From: Tautonia plasticadhaerens | GTDB taxonomy: Bacteria; Planctomycetota; Planctomycetia; Isosphaerales; Isosphaeraceae | NCBI RefSeq assembly: GCF_007752535.1 | Contig: NZ_CP036426.1 | Location: 2,790,001-2,854,000, forward strand | DNA length: 64,000 bases | Direction of reading: 5' to 3' | Position numbers and translations under genes: made by a program | The notes under the pieces: generated by a model | What the model saw: only the letters and a program-made list of their open reading frames with translations | Told to the model about the DNA's origin: nothing | The model's database searches: none | In this document: positions 1 to 8,906 of the stretch, one piece after another | Numbering within the stretch: position 1 is the first letter of the stretch | Layout of the letters: every line of letters starts with the position of its first letter

Positions 1-1
1 C

Positions 2-202
2 GTCGAGCAGCTCGGCGGCGAGATCCAGGACATCTACATCAACGACCTCCGCGACCACACCTATTTCGCCCAGCTCCGGATCCGCCACGACGGCGAGCTG
101 ATCGAGGTCGACAGCCGCCCCAGCGACGCCATCGCCGTGGCCGTGACCGTGGACGCCCCGATCTACGTCTCCGAGGAGGTCATCGAGGAGGCCGGCCGCT
201 GA
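2..202 (+). CDS. Bifunctional nuclease (BFN/DUF151) family protein, 3' end only
   Basis: The window opens inside an open frame that runs to a TGA at 200-202, giving about 66 C-terminal residues. The stretch INDLRDHTYFAQL followed by SRPSDAIAVAV is characteristic of the BFN-type DUF151 domain, in which the conserved SRPSDA segment lies near the C terminus. Family members are small nucleases or regulatory proteins, often found beside metabolic or UvrB/UvrC-like partners. The start and N-terminal half lie outside the window, so length and operon context cannot be judged. Confidence 0.75.
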   Translation, partial: VEQLGGEIQDIYINDLRDHTYFAQLRIRHDGELIEVDSRPSDAIAVAVTVDAPIYVSEEVIEEAGR

Positions 203-497
203 GCCGGGGCGGACCGGCCCGGGCCGGGCCGGCCCGATTCCCGTCGGATCGGACTGGATGCCCGCAACTGTTCGTGCGACCATCTCCAGCCGAAGAGGAG
301 AGCGGCCCCCGGAGGCGGGGCCGACCGGGAGGACTCCGCAAGGATTCGCGTCCCCGACGACGTGCGTCGGGATCGCGCTGGCATGGAGCGAACTGCCCGC
401 GGGGCTGATCGGGCGTCACCTGCCGGGGCGCCGGATGCACGGGCGCGGCGGCGAGCAAATCCGAGCGGCCGCCGCCGGGGAGGGAGGGGGGCCGCGA
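203..497. other. Intergenic region between convergent genes
   Basis: About 295 bases between two genes that converge here. It starts with a GC-only block with self-complementary GGCC/CCGG stretches (about 215-235) that could fold as a terminator, but there is no clean stem followed by a T tract. No small gene with codon bias like its neighbours is seen. Confidence 0.4.
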
Positions 498-1232
498 TCA
501 GCCGGGCGGGTGGTCGCGGAGCGTCCCCCGCAGGTCGGCCTGCCAGGTGCGGCCGGTGTGCAGGTCGAGCAGGGTGAGCCAGCCGCCGCCGTAGCAGCAG
601 GTGTCGATGCAGAGCAAGTGCCCCAGGTCGAGGACCTCGCCGTCGCGCTGGGCGGTGTGGCCGAGGATGACCGGCTTGCCCGATCGGTGGGGGCCGGGCT
701 CGTAGTCCCGCAGCGAGGTCCAGTGCAGCAGGTCCAGCGGCTGGGAGGCCATCGGCAAACCGGGTTCGTAGCAGGCGTGGGCGAAGATGAGGCGGTCGGT
801 CTCGTACCAGTCGGAGAGCCGGTCGAGGAACTCGACGTGCTCGGGGGGCACCGCGTCGAGCCCGCCGTAGGAGTCGATCGTCTGCAGGCCCCCGCAGCCG
901 AGCCAGGTGGACAGCCCCGGCACCGACCACGGCTCGGCGAACACCCCGGGGGCCTCGTCGAACAGCTCCAGGGCCTGGGAGAACATCAGGTCGTGGTTGC
1001 CCCGCAGCGGGACGAGCCGGCAGCGCGACCCCAGGTCGATCAGGCGGTCGACCACCCCCCGGCTGTCCGGGCCCCGGTCGACGTAGTCCCCCAGCGTCAC
1101 CAGCGTGTCCCCCGGCCCCACGCCCGCCGCCTCCACCACCGCGTCGAGCGCGGCGAGGCAGCCGTGCACGTCGCCGAGGGCCAGCAGGCGCCCCGACCGC
1201 TCGTCTCCCGATCCCGGTCCCGTTGTTGGCAT
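498..1232 (-). CDS. PPP-family metallophosphatase (serine/threonine phosphatase 1-like)
   Basis: This 244-residue protein has the three metal-binding signatures of the PPP phosphoesterase fold: GDVHG at about 20-24, GDYVDRG at 48-54 and GNHD at 78-81. Size and motif spacing match the bacterial PrpA/PphA-like phosphatases and the related symmetrical Ap4A hydrolases. The substrate may be a phosphoprotein or a dinucleoside polyphosphate; the sequence does not decide. An in-frame ATG 14 codons upstream is possible, but the extra residues look like leader sequence, so the MPTTG start is preferred. No signal peptide, so cytoplasmic. It is divergent from the gene at 1410. Confidence 0.85.
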   Translation of the reverse strand: MPTTGPGSGDERSGRLLALGDVHGCLAALDAVVEAAGVGPGDTLVTLGDYVDRGPDSRGVVDRLIDLGSRCRLVPLRGNHDLMFSQALELFDEAPGVFAEPWSVPGLSTWLGCGGLQTIDSYGGLDAVPPEHVEFLDRLSDWYETDRLIFAHACYEPGLPMASQPLDLLHWTSLRDYEPGPHRSGKPVILGHTAQRDGEVLDLGHLLCIDTCCYGGGWLTLLDLHTGRTWQADLRGTLRDHPPG

Positions 1233-1409
1233 CTCGGCCTCGGGGAGCTCGTCCCTGGGGGCGAGGGGCCGCATCCTCTCGATGGCCCCCCATGAACCTT
1301 ACGCCCCGCGCCGGAGTCGTGACGCCCGGCACGCCCCTGGAATGACCGGCACGCGTGCCATAGCCTAGGACGACCCCCGAACCCGACCGTATCGACCGGA
1401 GCCGGACCG

Positions 1410-2315
1410 ATGGCCCGCACCCGATCCAGCGAACCGACGCCCCCGACCCCCGAGCCCCCGGCGGACCCGTCGGGCCGGCGATCGAGGGCCGACATGGCCC
1501 CCACCCCACCCGTCAACGCCCCGAGGGAGAACGACGAGGTCAACGTCGCCATCGCCGCCTCGGCCGACTCCGGCGGCGGCACGATCACCGCCCGCAAGGC
1601 CGGCGGCCTCCGCGACGTGGGCATGAACGTCGACCCCCTGCAGGTCGGCCTTCCGGCGGCCCTGCAGCACCTGGCCAAGGGGGTGAACATCGCCTTCCAG
1701 ACCGACTACGGCGAGAACTACCTGGAGGCCGTCTACCAGGCCGCCGTCGTCTTCGACGACGAGATCCGGATCGTCCACAAGGAATACTTCGGCTTCGGCC
1801 AGTCCTGGTTCAGCCAGTTCGGCAAGCTGATCCGCTCGATGCAGCTGACCTTCGACGGCCCCGACCCCGCCAGCCCCGAGGGCCAGCGCCGGCTCCGGGA
1901 GAACGGCCCGGCCACCATCCGAGGCATGCTCAACCTCTTCGGCCGCAAGCTCGACCTCGTCGCCGAGTACGAGGACCGCGTGCCCGCCTACGTCGAGCAG
2001 ATGTTCGACCGCCTGGAGGCCTCGGGCATCATCGACGGCTGGAACCGGGGGGACTGGAAGGTCCGCACCACCCGGATCGGCCTGGACATCCGGATCACCC
2101 CCGCCGAGCACGTCCTCGAACAGCTCGCCGCCCGGGCCAAGGCCGAGGCCGAGGCCAAGCGCGCCGAGGCCGAGGCCGCCAAGGCCGAGGCCGAGGCCGA
2201 AGCCAAGCGCGCCGAGGCCCGGGCCCAGTCCGCCAAGGCCAAGGCCGAGCCGGAGCCTGAGCCCGAACCCGAGCCCGCCAAGGAGAAGAAGGGGGGGAAG
2301 GGGCGTCGGAAGTGA
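1410..2315 (+). CDS. Conserved hypothetical protein with Ala/Glu/Lys-rich tail
   Basis: A 301-residue protein of unrecognised family. The first 50 residues are Pro/Thr/Arg-rich and probably disordered. Residues from about 60 to 235 look folded and well conserved in style, with aromatic-rich segments such as FGFGQSWFSQFGKLIRSM. The last 65 residues are low-complexity AEAEAKRAEAE-type repeats ending in PEPEPEPEP and a lysine/glycine/arginine tail, likely a charged helix and then a flexible end. There is no signal peptide or membrane segment. It is read alone from the divergent region with the phosphatase gene. Function unknown. Confidence 0.7.
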   Translation: MARTRSSEPTPPTPEPPADPSGRRSRADMAPTPPVNAPRENDEVNVAIAASADSGGGTITARKAGGLRDVGMNVDPLQVGLPAALQHLAKGVNIAFQTDYGENYLEAVYQAAVVFDDEIRIVHKEYFGFGQSWFSQFGKLIRSMQLTFDGPDPASPEGQRRLRENGPATIRGMLNLFGRKLDLVAEYEDRVPAYVEQMFDRLEASGIIDGWNRGDWKVRTTRIGLDIRITPAEHVLEQLAARAKAEAEAKRAEAEAAKAEAEAEAKRAEARAQSAKAKAEPEPEPEPEPAKEKKGGKGRRK

Positions 2316-2383
2316 TCCATCCTCGCGGGTGACGGGGGACCGGGGAGGCATTCGCGCCGATCCGGCCCCCATCCCTTCCCGGC

Positions 2384-3478
2384 TCAATCCTCCTCCGTCA
2401 AGGCCTCGATCCGGGCCCCCGCCGTCTTCGCCTCGGGGGTGCCGGGGGCCTCGGAGACGACCCGGCGATAGAAGCCCAGGGCGCCGTCGGCCTTCCCCTG
2501 TTTCTCCAGCGTCTGGCCGAGCCTCAACAGCGAGGCGGCCTTGCGGCGGGCCTCGGCGTCCGCCGAGGGGGTCGGGGAGGGCTCGGGATCGGGCTCCGGG
2601 TCCTCGTCCGGCCCGACCCCCGGGTCGGGCCGATCGCCGAGGTCTCCGGGCTTCGGGGCATCCCCCTTGGCGACCTCGGACGATCGGCCGGGGGTCGGGC
2701 CGAAGGAGCCGTCGCCCCGGCCGGTCCCGATGGCGTTCGACCCGTCTGAGGGGGCCGAGGCCATCCGCTCCTTGAGCTGCTGGGCGTACTTCCCCGGGTC
2801 GGCGAGCACCTCGTCCCGGCACCCGGAGCAGCAGACGGGGAAGGTCGAGCCGCCGGCCGAGACGGCGATCGTCGCCGCCCCGCCGGTCACGATGCACCGC
2901 GAGCCCCCCGTCACCGCCCCCCCGGCGGCGAAGGTGACCCCCTCCTTGCCGAGGTTGGCCCGGACCAGCCTCGCATACTGCGGGGAGCCCGGCGCCTTGC
3001 GGTCGAACCAGAAGTCGGAGCGGATGCCGTTGGAGTTGGGCCGGATCGTCAGCCGGTCCTCCCCCTCGGGGCCGGACCGCCCCAGCGTCATCGCGTTGGT
3101 CTTCGAGTCCCGGGTGCCGACGAAGGCGACCGACTCCCCGCCCGGCCCGATCCCCTCCAGCCGATAGGAGGAGGACTCGGGATCGAAGGTCAATCGCCCG
3201 GCCTTGAGGACCTTGCCCCCCTCGATCGCCAGGGCCATGCCGACCGGCTTTCCGCCCTCGAAGGCCCAGGCCCATTCGTGGGACTCCCGCCAGCCCCTCA
3301 GCGGGTCGTCGGCCGGCACCGCCTGGCCCTTCCATCGGCCGATCAGGTCCGAGTACGGCCCGAACGCGGCGGGCACGGCTCCCGACTCCCCGGTGGGTTC
3401 GACCTGAGCCGGGGCCCCGGCGATCGGGCCGAGCAGGGCCAGGACGATCAGGGAGACGGACCGAGGTCGATCGAGCAT
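2384..3478 (-). CDS. Secreted hypothetical protein with TRASH-like cysteine motif
   Basis: A 364-residue protein with a signal peptide (hydrophobic LIVLALLGPIAG, cleavage near AQ at about 25). The start is set by a GGAGG ribosome site just upstream of the ATG at 3478. Residues 35-180 resemble a secreted beta-sandwich of unknown role. Around 195-235 there is a single Cys in GGSRCIVTGG and then CCSGC followed by RDEVLADPGKY, the arrangement of TRASH/YHS-like metal-sensing domains. A disordered Asp/Pro/Glu-rich linker follows, and the last 55 residues look like one TPR hairpin (GKADGALGFYRRVV). Metal binding is inferred from the cysteines only. Confidence 0.65.
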   Translation of the reverse strand: MLDRPRSVSLIVLALLGPIAGAPAQVEPTGESGAVPAAFGPYSDLIGRWKGQAVPADDPLRGWRESHEWAWAFEGGKPVGMALAIEGGKVLKAGRLTFDPESSSYRLEGIGPGGESVAFVGTRDSKTNAMTLGRSGPEGEDRLTIRPNSNGIRSDFWFDRKAPGSPQYARLVRANLGKEGVTFAAGGAVTGGSRCIVTGGAATIAVSAGGSTFPVCCSGCRDEVLADPGKYAQQLKERMASAPSDGSNAIGTGRGDGSFGPTPGRSSEVAKGDAPKPGDLGDRPDPGVGPDEDPEPDPEPSPTPSADAEARRKAASLLRLGQTLEKQGKADGALGFYRRVVSEAPGTPEAKTAGARIEALTEED

Positions 3479-3530
3479 CAGGAGTCCTCCCGGGGGCCGG
3501 GACGGGGGCAGGGGCCGAGGTGCGAGCGGC

Positions 3531-3989
3531 TCACGCAGGATCGTCGTCCAGGGGCCCCGACAGCATCTCGTCCAGCGAGAACGGGCAGTTTTCCGGGAAG
3601 GTCGAGGCCGGCAAGCCCATCTCCGCGGCCGCCTGCCGGACCCCGTTGGCATACGCCCGAGGCAGGACCTCGGTCGCATGGCCCCGGAGGACGCCACTCT
3701 CAAGGAGATCCGAAAGCTCCTGACGCTGCACCTCGACCGTCGCCCGCCAGCTCCCCGACCGCCGATCCGGTTGGTGGATCCACTTCAAGTGGTGGGCAAT
3801 GAGCAGCGAGAGGCGACTGGTCACTTCCCGACGATCGCGACGGGCCATGTCCGAGAGGTACTCCGCCAGATTCGAGGAATCGACCTCGTCGAGACGGCCC
3901 TGCCGGATCAGCTTGGACATGGCCTCGAGCCAGGCGGTCTCGTCCCGCTCGAAGAGCGAGGCAAGCCGGGCGGCAGTCGCCGTGGTCAT
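3531..3989 (-). CDS. DUF29 family protein
   Basis: A 152-residue protein matching the DUF29 family, which is common in cyanobacteria and planctomycetes and of unknown function. The typical segments are visible: an N-terminal ERDETAWLEAM helix, LAEYLSDMARRDRREV, and LSLLIAHHLKWIHQP followed by SGSW. The C terminus has the usual CPFSLDEML. The ATG at 3989 is preferred over one 26 codons upstream because homology-like sequence begins there. It lies 52 bases upstream of the secreted TRASH-like gene on the same strand. DUF29 genes are often associated with mobile or toxin-antitoxin-like neighbourhoods, but no partner is evident here. Confidence 0.8.
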   Translation of the reverse strand: MTTATAARLASLFERDETAWLEAMSKLIRQGRLDEVDSSNLAEYLSDMARRDRREVTSRLSLLIAHHLKWIHQPDRRSGSWRATVEVQRQELSDLLESGVLRGHATEVLPRAYANGVRQAAAEMGLPASTFPENCPFSLDEMLSGPLDDDPA

Positions 3990-4193
3990 GGGATCTCGCC
4001 TCCGCTCGGTGGTCTTGATGCCCCTGGGTTGTATCGTACGACGGGCCCCGACCCTGGGGCAACGCATCCCGAGGGGTGACGCGAGCGGCCGGCCGAGCCC
4101 CCGATCCCCCGGGGGGCTGCGTCCGGGCGCATTGCAATTGCATCACGTCGGGCCCGTTCGGCCCGACCCGGACCCGACGGGCCGTCCGTCGGG

Positions 4194-6176
4194 TCACTCC
4201 TGCCCGCCGATCGCCTCCATCACTCCCAGCTTCGGCCGCTGCTCGGGGGGGAGCGGATAGGAGACGTCGACGAAGCCGATCATCATCTCCTCCCAGGTCT
4301 GGGATCCCCAGCGGACCGGCTTCGAGGGATCGGGATTGACCGGGTTGTCCGGGGAGTTGTCGAAGTGGGCCAGGCAGTCGATCCGATCCCCGGCGCGGAA
4401 GGGGATGGGCTCGGCGAGGGTGTAGTAGCTCTGCCAGTTGAAGTCGTAGGCGGGCACGTCGAGCAGGATCTCGCCGGTGCCGTCGGCGTAGGCCGCCTCG
4501 TAGCGGAAGGACTTGCCCCGCAGGTGCATGTGCGGCATGAGGGCGATCAGCTCGGCGTCCCTCGGGAAGACGAACCGGGACCGGACGGGGAAGTCGGCGG
4601 CCTGCTCCTTCGCGTCGGGGCCGGAGCCGGGGGGGATCTCGAATTCCGAGTCGGCGATGCCGATGGTCAGCGCCTCGCGCTCCACCGGCCGCCTCGCCAG
4701 CACGAGGCCGACCTTCGACCGGTCGATCCGGAGCTTGCCGATCGGCGTGTAGTGCAGCTCCAGGATCATCACGGAGCCGGCCGGGATCCGCTTGGCCGTG
4801 CCCGGGGGGTAGACCGAGGGCATCTCGCCCGGGGCATAGCCGCAGAGGTGGATCCGGTCGCGGCCCTCGTGGTCGCCGCCGGGGGGGACGATGTAGGCGA
4901 TGATGTGGTGGACGACCGAGCGGTCGGTCGGCCGGGCCTCGGCGGCCTGCACCCAGACGTCCTCCTCGAAGTCGAGCGGGATCCGGAAGTGCTGGTAGGG
5001 CTCGGCCCCCTCGGCCTTGATCGTGTAGGGCCTGGGCATCTCGACCACGAGGTCCGGCTCGCCGATCGTCCAGCCTTCGGGGTAGTCGATCGGCGCCGGC
5101 AGGTCGCCCGGATCCCCCTCGGGGGCCCCTTGCTCGATCCAGGCCAGCAGGATCGCCCGCTCCCGGGGCGTCAGGCTGCGGTCGTTGGCGAAGTGCCTCC
5201 CCTCGGGGAACCGGGGGTCGGCGTGCCAGGGGGGCATCCGCCTCAGGTCGACGACCTCCTGGATCCCGGCCGTCCGCCGGCTGACCTCCGGGTAGCTGGT
5301 CATCGGGAAGGGGCCGACCTCGCCGGGGCGGTGGCACGACTCGCACTTCGCCCGGACGATCGGGGCGACGTGCTCGCTGTAGGTGACCGGGCCGACCTCG
5401 TCGATCAGGGCGTCGGCGTCCGGGGCGACCTCGCGCCAGGCCTCCTCGAGCTGCACGGCCGGGGGCCGGACGCGGTCGGCGGCGGCGATCAGGCGGTTGA
5501 CCCGGGCGGCGACGTCCAGGTCCATCAGGTCGGCCACCCGGCCCCGGTCCTCCTCGCGCTCGATCGGGCAGCCGACGACCGGGGTCGCCGACGGGTCGGG
5601 GGCCCGGCCCTCCAGGACGGCCCCGATCGCGTCGGCCAGGGAGTGCCGCCCGGGGGAGTCCTTGGCGAAGCCGAGCCCGTACTGGTCGTCGATCGCCCCC
5701 CGGTAGCGGAGCACGCCCCCGGCGTCGAGCACCAGGGCCTCGCAGGTCCGCTCGGCCAGCAATCGGTCGGCGACGGCGTTCCCCTCGTCCCTGAGGCTCG
5801 GGAAGGGGAGGCCGAACTCCTCGGCCTGCGCAGCGACCTCGCCCGGGCCCTGGCCCCGGTTGGAGTTGATCGCCAGGAAGGCCACCCCCTCGGGCCCGAA
5901 GCGATCGGCCAGGCGGACCAGGCGGGGCATGTACAGGTCGCCGATCGGGCAGTCGATCCCGGTGAAGACGATCACGGCGGGCTTCCCCCCCCGGAGCTCG
6001 TCCAGCGAGACCGTCCCCCCGGTCCGGGGGTCGGGCAGCCGGAAATCGGGCACCCGGTCGCCGAGGCCCCGGCCGAGGATCTCCGCCTCGGCGGCGGCGT
6101 CGGCCCCGGAGGCCTCGGGGACGATCGGGACGAGGACCAGGGCCGCCAGGGCCCATCGCAGCAGTCGAACGCTCAC
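4194..6176 (-). CDS. Secreted redoxin - cytochrome c - copper monooxygenase-like fusion
   Basis: A 660-residue exported protein with three parts. After the signal peptide (1-24), residues 35-190 form a peroxiredoxin/TlpA-like thioredoxin fold with TGIDCPIG around Cys76, so only one active-site Cys rather than a CxxC pair. Residues near 277-282 hold a heme c motif (CESCH) followed by PGEVGPFPMTSY and a MPPWHADPRF segment typical of planctomycete cytochromes. The C-terminal 270 residues resemble the copper type II ascorbate-dependent monooxygenase fold, with VVHHIIAY near 427 and MPHMHLRGKSF near 545 as candidate copper ligands. The periplasmic redox role is inferred; the substrate is unknown. 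Confidence 0.8.
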   Translation of the reverse strand: MSVRLLRWALAALVLVPIVPEASGADAAAEAEILGRGLGDRVPDFRLPDPRTGGTVSLDELRGGKPAVIVFTGIDCPIGDLYMPRLVRLADRFGPEGVAFLAINSNRGQGPGEVAAQAEEFGLPFPSLRDEGNAVADRLLAERTCEALVLDAGGVLRYRGAIDDQYGLGFAKDSPGRHSLADAIGAVLEGRAPDPSATPVVGCPIEREEDRGRVADLMDLDVAARVNRLIAAADRVRPPAVQLEEAWREVAPDADALIDEVGPVTYSEHVAPIVRAKCESCHRPGEVGPFPMTSYPEVSRRTAGIQEVVDLRRMPPWHADPRFPEGRHFANDRSLTPRERAILLAWIEQGAPEGDPGDLPAPIDYPEGWTIGEPDLVVEMPRPYTIKAEGAEPYQHFRIPLDFEEDVWVQAAEARPTDRSVVHHIIAYIVPPGGDHEGRDRIHLCGYAPGEMPSVYPPGTAKRIPAGSVMILELHYTPIGKLRIDRSKVGLVLARRPVEREALTIGIADSEFEIPPGSGPDAKEQAADFPVRSRFVFPRDAELIALMPHMHLRGKSFRYEAAYADGTGEILLDVPAYDFNWQSYYTLAEPIPFRAGDRIDCLAHFDNSPDNPVNPDPSKPVRWGSQTWEEMMIGFVDVSYPLPPEQRPKLGVMEAIGGQE

Positions 6177-6290
6177 GTCGTCGCGCTCCTGGGGAGATCG
6201 GGTGGGGGCGGTGTCGCGTGGGCCGGCCGGCCGGATGCCGGGCGATCGGGGGGTGGACCGGCCCCTCCCCGGGTCGGGGGGAGCCAGGTG

Positions 6291-6312
6291 GCCCCGGGGT
6301 ATACCCCGGGGC
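6291..6312. promoter_or_regulatory. 22-bp perfect palindrome
   Basis: The 22 bases 6291-6312 equal their own reverse complement, centred on TATA (arms GCCCCGGGG). They lie between the histidine kinase gene (stop at 6411) and the redoxin-fusion gene (start at 6176), both on the minus strand. It could be an operator or part of a transcription terminator; there is no T tract after it in either direction, so an operator-like site is at least as likely. Confidence 0.4.
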
Positions 6313-6410
6313 GAGGCCAGGAGTTTCGGCGGGACCGAGGATCGAGGCCGGGCACCGGCCGGCGGGCGTCGGCGGGGGGGCCCCGTCCGGTCGGCCCCTC
6401 TCGCGTCGGG

Positions 6411-8906
6411 TCATCGCCTCCGGGCCTGCTCGACGTACCGGTCGACCTCGGTGAAGTCGACCGGCTTGGTCAGGTGCAGGTCGAACCCGGAGGCGAGGCT
6501 GCGGTCCCGGGCGGCCTGGCCGTCCCGGCCGGTGACGGCGATCAGCCGGGCGTCGGCCAGCTCGGGCTCGAGCCGGACGGCCCGGGCCACCTCCAGGCCG
6601 TCCATCGGGGCGTTGAGGTGCAGGTCGCAGAGGATCACGTCGGGGAGGAACCGGCGGGCCGCCTCCAGGGCCGACGGCACGTCGGCGGCCAGTTCCACCT
6701 CGTGGCCGATCCGTTGCAGCACCCGGCGGGCGACCTCGGCGAGCGACTGCTGGTCCTCGACCAGCAGGATCCGATAGGTCGACCGCCCCGGCTCGGCCGG
6801 GTCCGGCCCCCCGACCCCGCCGGCCTCGCCTCCGGCCGAGGCGTCGCAGGCCCCCCGGATGTAACGATCGAGCCTGCGGAGGTCGACCGGCTTGGTGACG
6901 TGGCGGTCGAAGCCCGAGGTGATCGACCGCTTCCGGTCCTCGACGCCGCCGTAGCCGGACAGGGAGATCAGCCGGCGGTCGGCCATCCAGGGGGCCCGCC
7001 GGAGCCGGCGGGCCAGCTCATAGCCGTCCATCCCCGGCAGGCCGAGATCCACCACCAGCACCTCCGGCCTCAGCTGCTCGGCCCGCTCCAGGCCGCTCGG
7101 CCCGTCGTGGGCGAGGTCGACGCGGTGCCCCTCGGCGCGCAGCAGTCGGGCCAGGGCGGTGCCCATGTCCCGGTTGTCGTCGATCAGCAGCACGTGGCGG
7201 GCGGGCCCGATGGCGGCCCGGTCGTCCTCGGGCTCCTCGGGCCGCTCGGCGGGGTCGGGGGGCTCGGCGGCGGGCAGGCGGACCCGGAAGGTGCTGCCCA
7301 GTCCCGGCCCGTCGCTGGCCACCTCGACCTTACCGCCGTGCAGCTCGACGAGCCGGCGGACCAGGGTCAGGCCGATGCCCAGCCCCCCCTCCTTGCGGTC
7401 CAGCGACCGCTCGGCCTGGGAGAAGAGGTCGAAGACCCGCTCGCGCATCTCGGGGGTCAGGCCCAGGCCGTTGTCCTGCACCGAGATGAGCAGCCGCCCC
7501 TCGGCCCCCGGGTCGGGCCCGATCGCCAGCCGGATCCGGCCCCCGGGCGGGGTGTACTTGACGGCGTTGGTCAACAGGTTGACGATCACCTGCTCCAGCC
7601 GGGTCGCGTCGGCCTTCACCCAGATCGGCCCGGGGAGCCGATCCAGGGCCAGGGCGTGCCCCTTGGCCTCGGCCGAGGGCCGGACCGCCCGGGTCGCCTG
7701 GTCGGCCAGCTCCCCCAGGTCGACCGTATCGGGCCGTAGCGCGATCCGGCCCCGCTCGACCCGGGCCACGTCCAGCAGGTCGTCGACCATCCAACGCATG
7801 TGGGCGACCTGTCGTTCCAAAATCGCCGCGACCTCGTCGTCCGGCGCCCCGCCCCCGCCCCCCCGCAGCAGCGCGACGCCGTAGGCGATGGCGGCCAGGG
7901 GGTTGCGCAGCTCGTGGGCGAGCATGGCCAGGAACTCGTCCTTGCGGCGGTCGGCCTCCACCAGCCGGGCCTGGGCCCGCTTCTGGGGCGTGACGTCGGT
8001 CATCGTCACGACGTAGGCCAGCCGACGGCCGACCTCGTCCCGGATCGGCCCGCTGTTGAGCAGCAGCACGTCGCGGCGGTCGCCGCAGGCGAGGGCCACC
8101 TCCCGGTTCCGGACCGGCTCCTCGCCGAACACCTCGGCGGGGGGCAGGGGGGGTGCGTCGGGGGAGACCCCCGAGCCCTCGGGCCCCGATCCGGTCTGGC
8201 GGAGCGGGAAGGCCTCGACGAAGGGGCGCAGCAGCGGGTTGCCGCCGCAGAGGCGGTGGGCCTCCCGGCTGGCCCGGAGCACCCGGCCCTCGGGGTCGCA
8301 GACGACGATCGCGTCGACGGCCTGCTCGATGATCGACCGCGCCAGCCGCTCCGAGGCGAGTAGCTCCTCGTCGCGCTTCTGGTGGGACAGGTCGGTGACC
8401 GTCACGAGGAAGGCGTCCAGCCCGTCGAGCTCCAGCGTGCCGACCCCCACGGCGGCCGGCAGGGTCGCGCCGTCAGGGCCGAGCAGGCGGAGCAGCACGC
8501 TGTCCCGACGCTCGGACCCCGACCGGGCCGAGGCCACCAGGGCCTCCAGGTGGCCGATCGAGTCCGGGTCGAACAGCGCGGCCACCGGCCGGCCGATCAC
8601 CCGGTCGGCCGGCAGGCCCAGCAGGTCGGCCAGCGCGTCGTTGGACCGCAGGACCCTCCCCTCGGCGTCGCAGACGGCCACGCCCTGGGCCATCAGCTCG
8701 ACGATCGCCCGGTAGGGCCGGTCGGCCCCCTCCCGGATGAAGACCTGGGGCCCGGAGCCGGCCGGCACCAGGATGGCGTCGGCCTCGCCGGCGTAGATGG
8801 CCTCCAGGGCCTGCTCGGCCTGGTCGGCCCGCCTCGTGGCGGCCGAGAGGGCCTGCCTCAGGGAATCGACGGTCGGGTTGCGGTCATCCGCGTCCACGGG
8901 GAACAC
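6411..8906 (-). CDS. Hybrid sensor histidine kinase: PAS-PAS-HisKA-HATPase-REC-REC
   Basis: An 831-residue cytoplasmic hybrid kinase. A short N-terminal coiled coil (about 1-45) precedes two PAS domains (about 65-180, with VAVCDAEGRVLRSN, and 190-310, with IVVCDPEGRVLRAS). HisKA carries the phospho-accepting His in HELRNPLAAIAYG near residue 330. The ATPase domain has NLLTNAVKYTPPGG and the G boxes DNGLGL and GGLGIGL. Two receivers follow, with phospho-acceptor Asp in VVDLGLPGMDGYE and CDLHLNAPMDG and Lys in TKPVD in both. There is no transmembrane segment and no output domain, so it probably works by phosphorelay to a separate partner. No response regulator gene is adjacent. Confidence 0.9.
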   Translation of the reverse strand: MFPVDADDRNPTVDSLRQALSAATRRADQAEQALEAIYAGEADAILVPAGSGPQVFIREGADRPYRAIVELMAQGVAVCDAEGRVLRSNDALADLLGLPADRVIGRPVAALFDPDSIGHLEALVASARSGSERRDSVLLRLLGPDGATLPAAVGVGTLELDGLDAFLVTVTDLSHQKRDEELLASERLARSIIEQAVDAIVVCDPEGRVLRASREAHRLCGGNPLLRPFVEAFPLRQTGSGPEGSGVSPDAPPLPPAEVFGEEPVRNREVALACGDRRDVLLLNSGPIRDEVGRRLAYVVTMTDVTPQKRAQARLVEADRRKDEFLAMLAHELRNPLAAIAYGVALLRGGGGGAPDDEVAAILERQVAHMRWMVDDLLDVARVERGRIALRPDTVDLGELADQATRAVRPSAEAKGHALALDRLPGPIWVKADATRLEQVIVNLLTNAVKYTPPGGRIRLAIGPDPGAEGRLLISVQDNGLGLTPEMRERVFDLFSQAERSLDRKEGGLGIGLTLVRRLVELHGGKVEVASDGPGLGSTFRVRLPAAEPPDPAERPEEPEDDRAAIGPARHVLLIDDNRDMGTALARLLRAEGHRVDLAHDGPSGLERAEQLRPEVLVVDLGLPGMDGYELARRLRRAPWMADRRLISLSGYGGVEDRKRSITSGFDRHVTKPVDLRRLDRYIRGACDASAGGEAGGVGGPDPAEPGRSTYRILLVEDQQSLAEVARRVLQRIGHEVELAADVPSALEAARRFLPDVILCDLHLNAPMDGLEVARAVRLEPELADARLIAVTGRDGQAARDRSLASGFDLHLTKPVDFTEVDRYVEQARRR

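Noticed and set aside
4365-7739. 1124-codon + strand frame antisense to the redoxin fusion and histidine kinase
   Set aside because: It crosses two real genes with clear motifs on the other strand, so it is a shadow frame.
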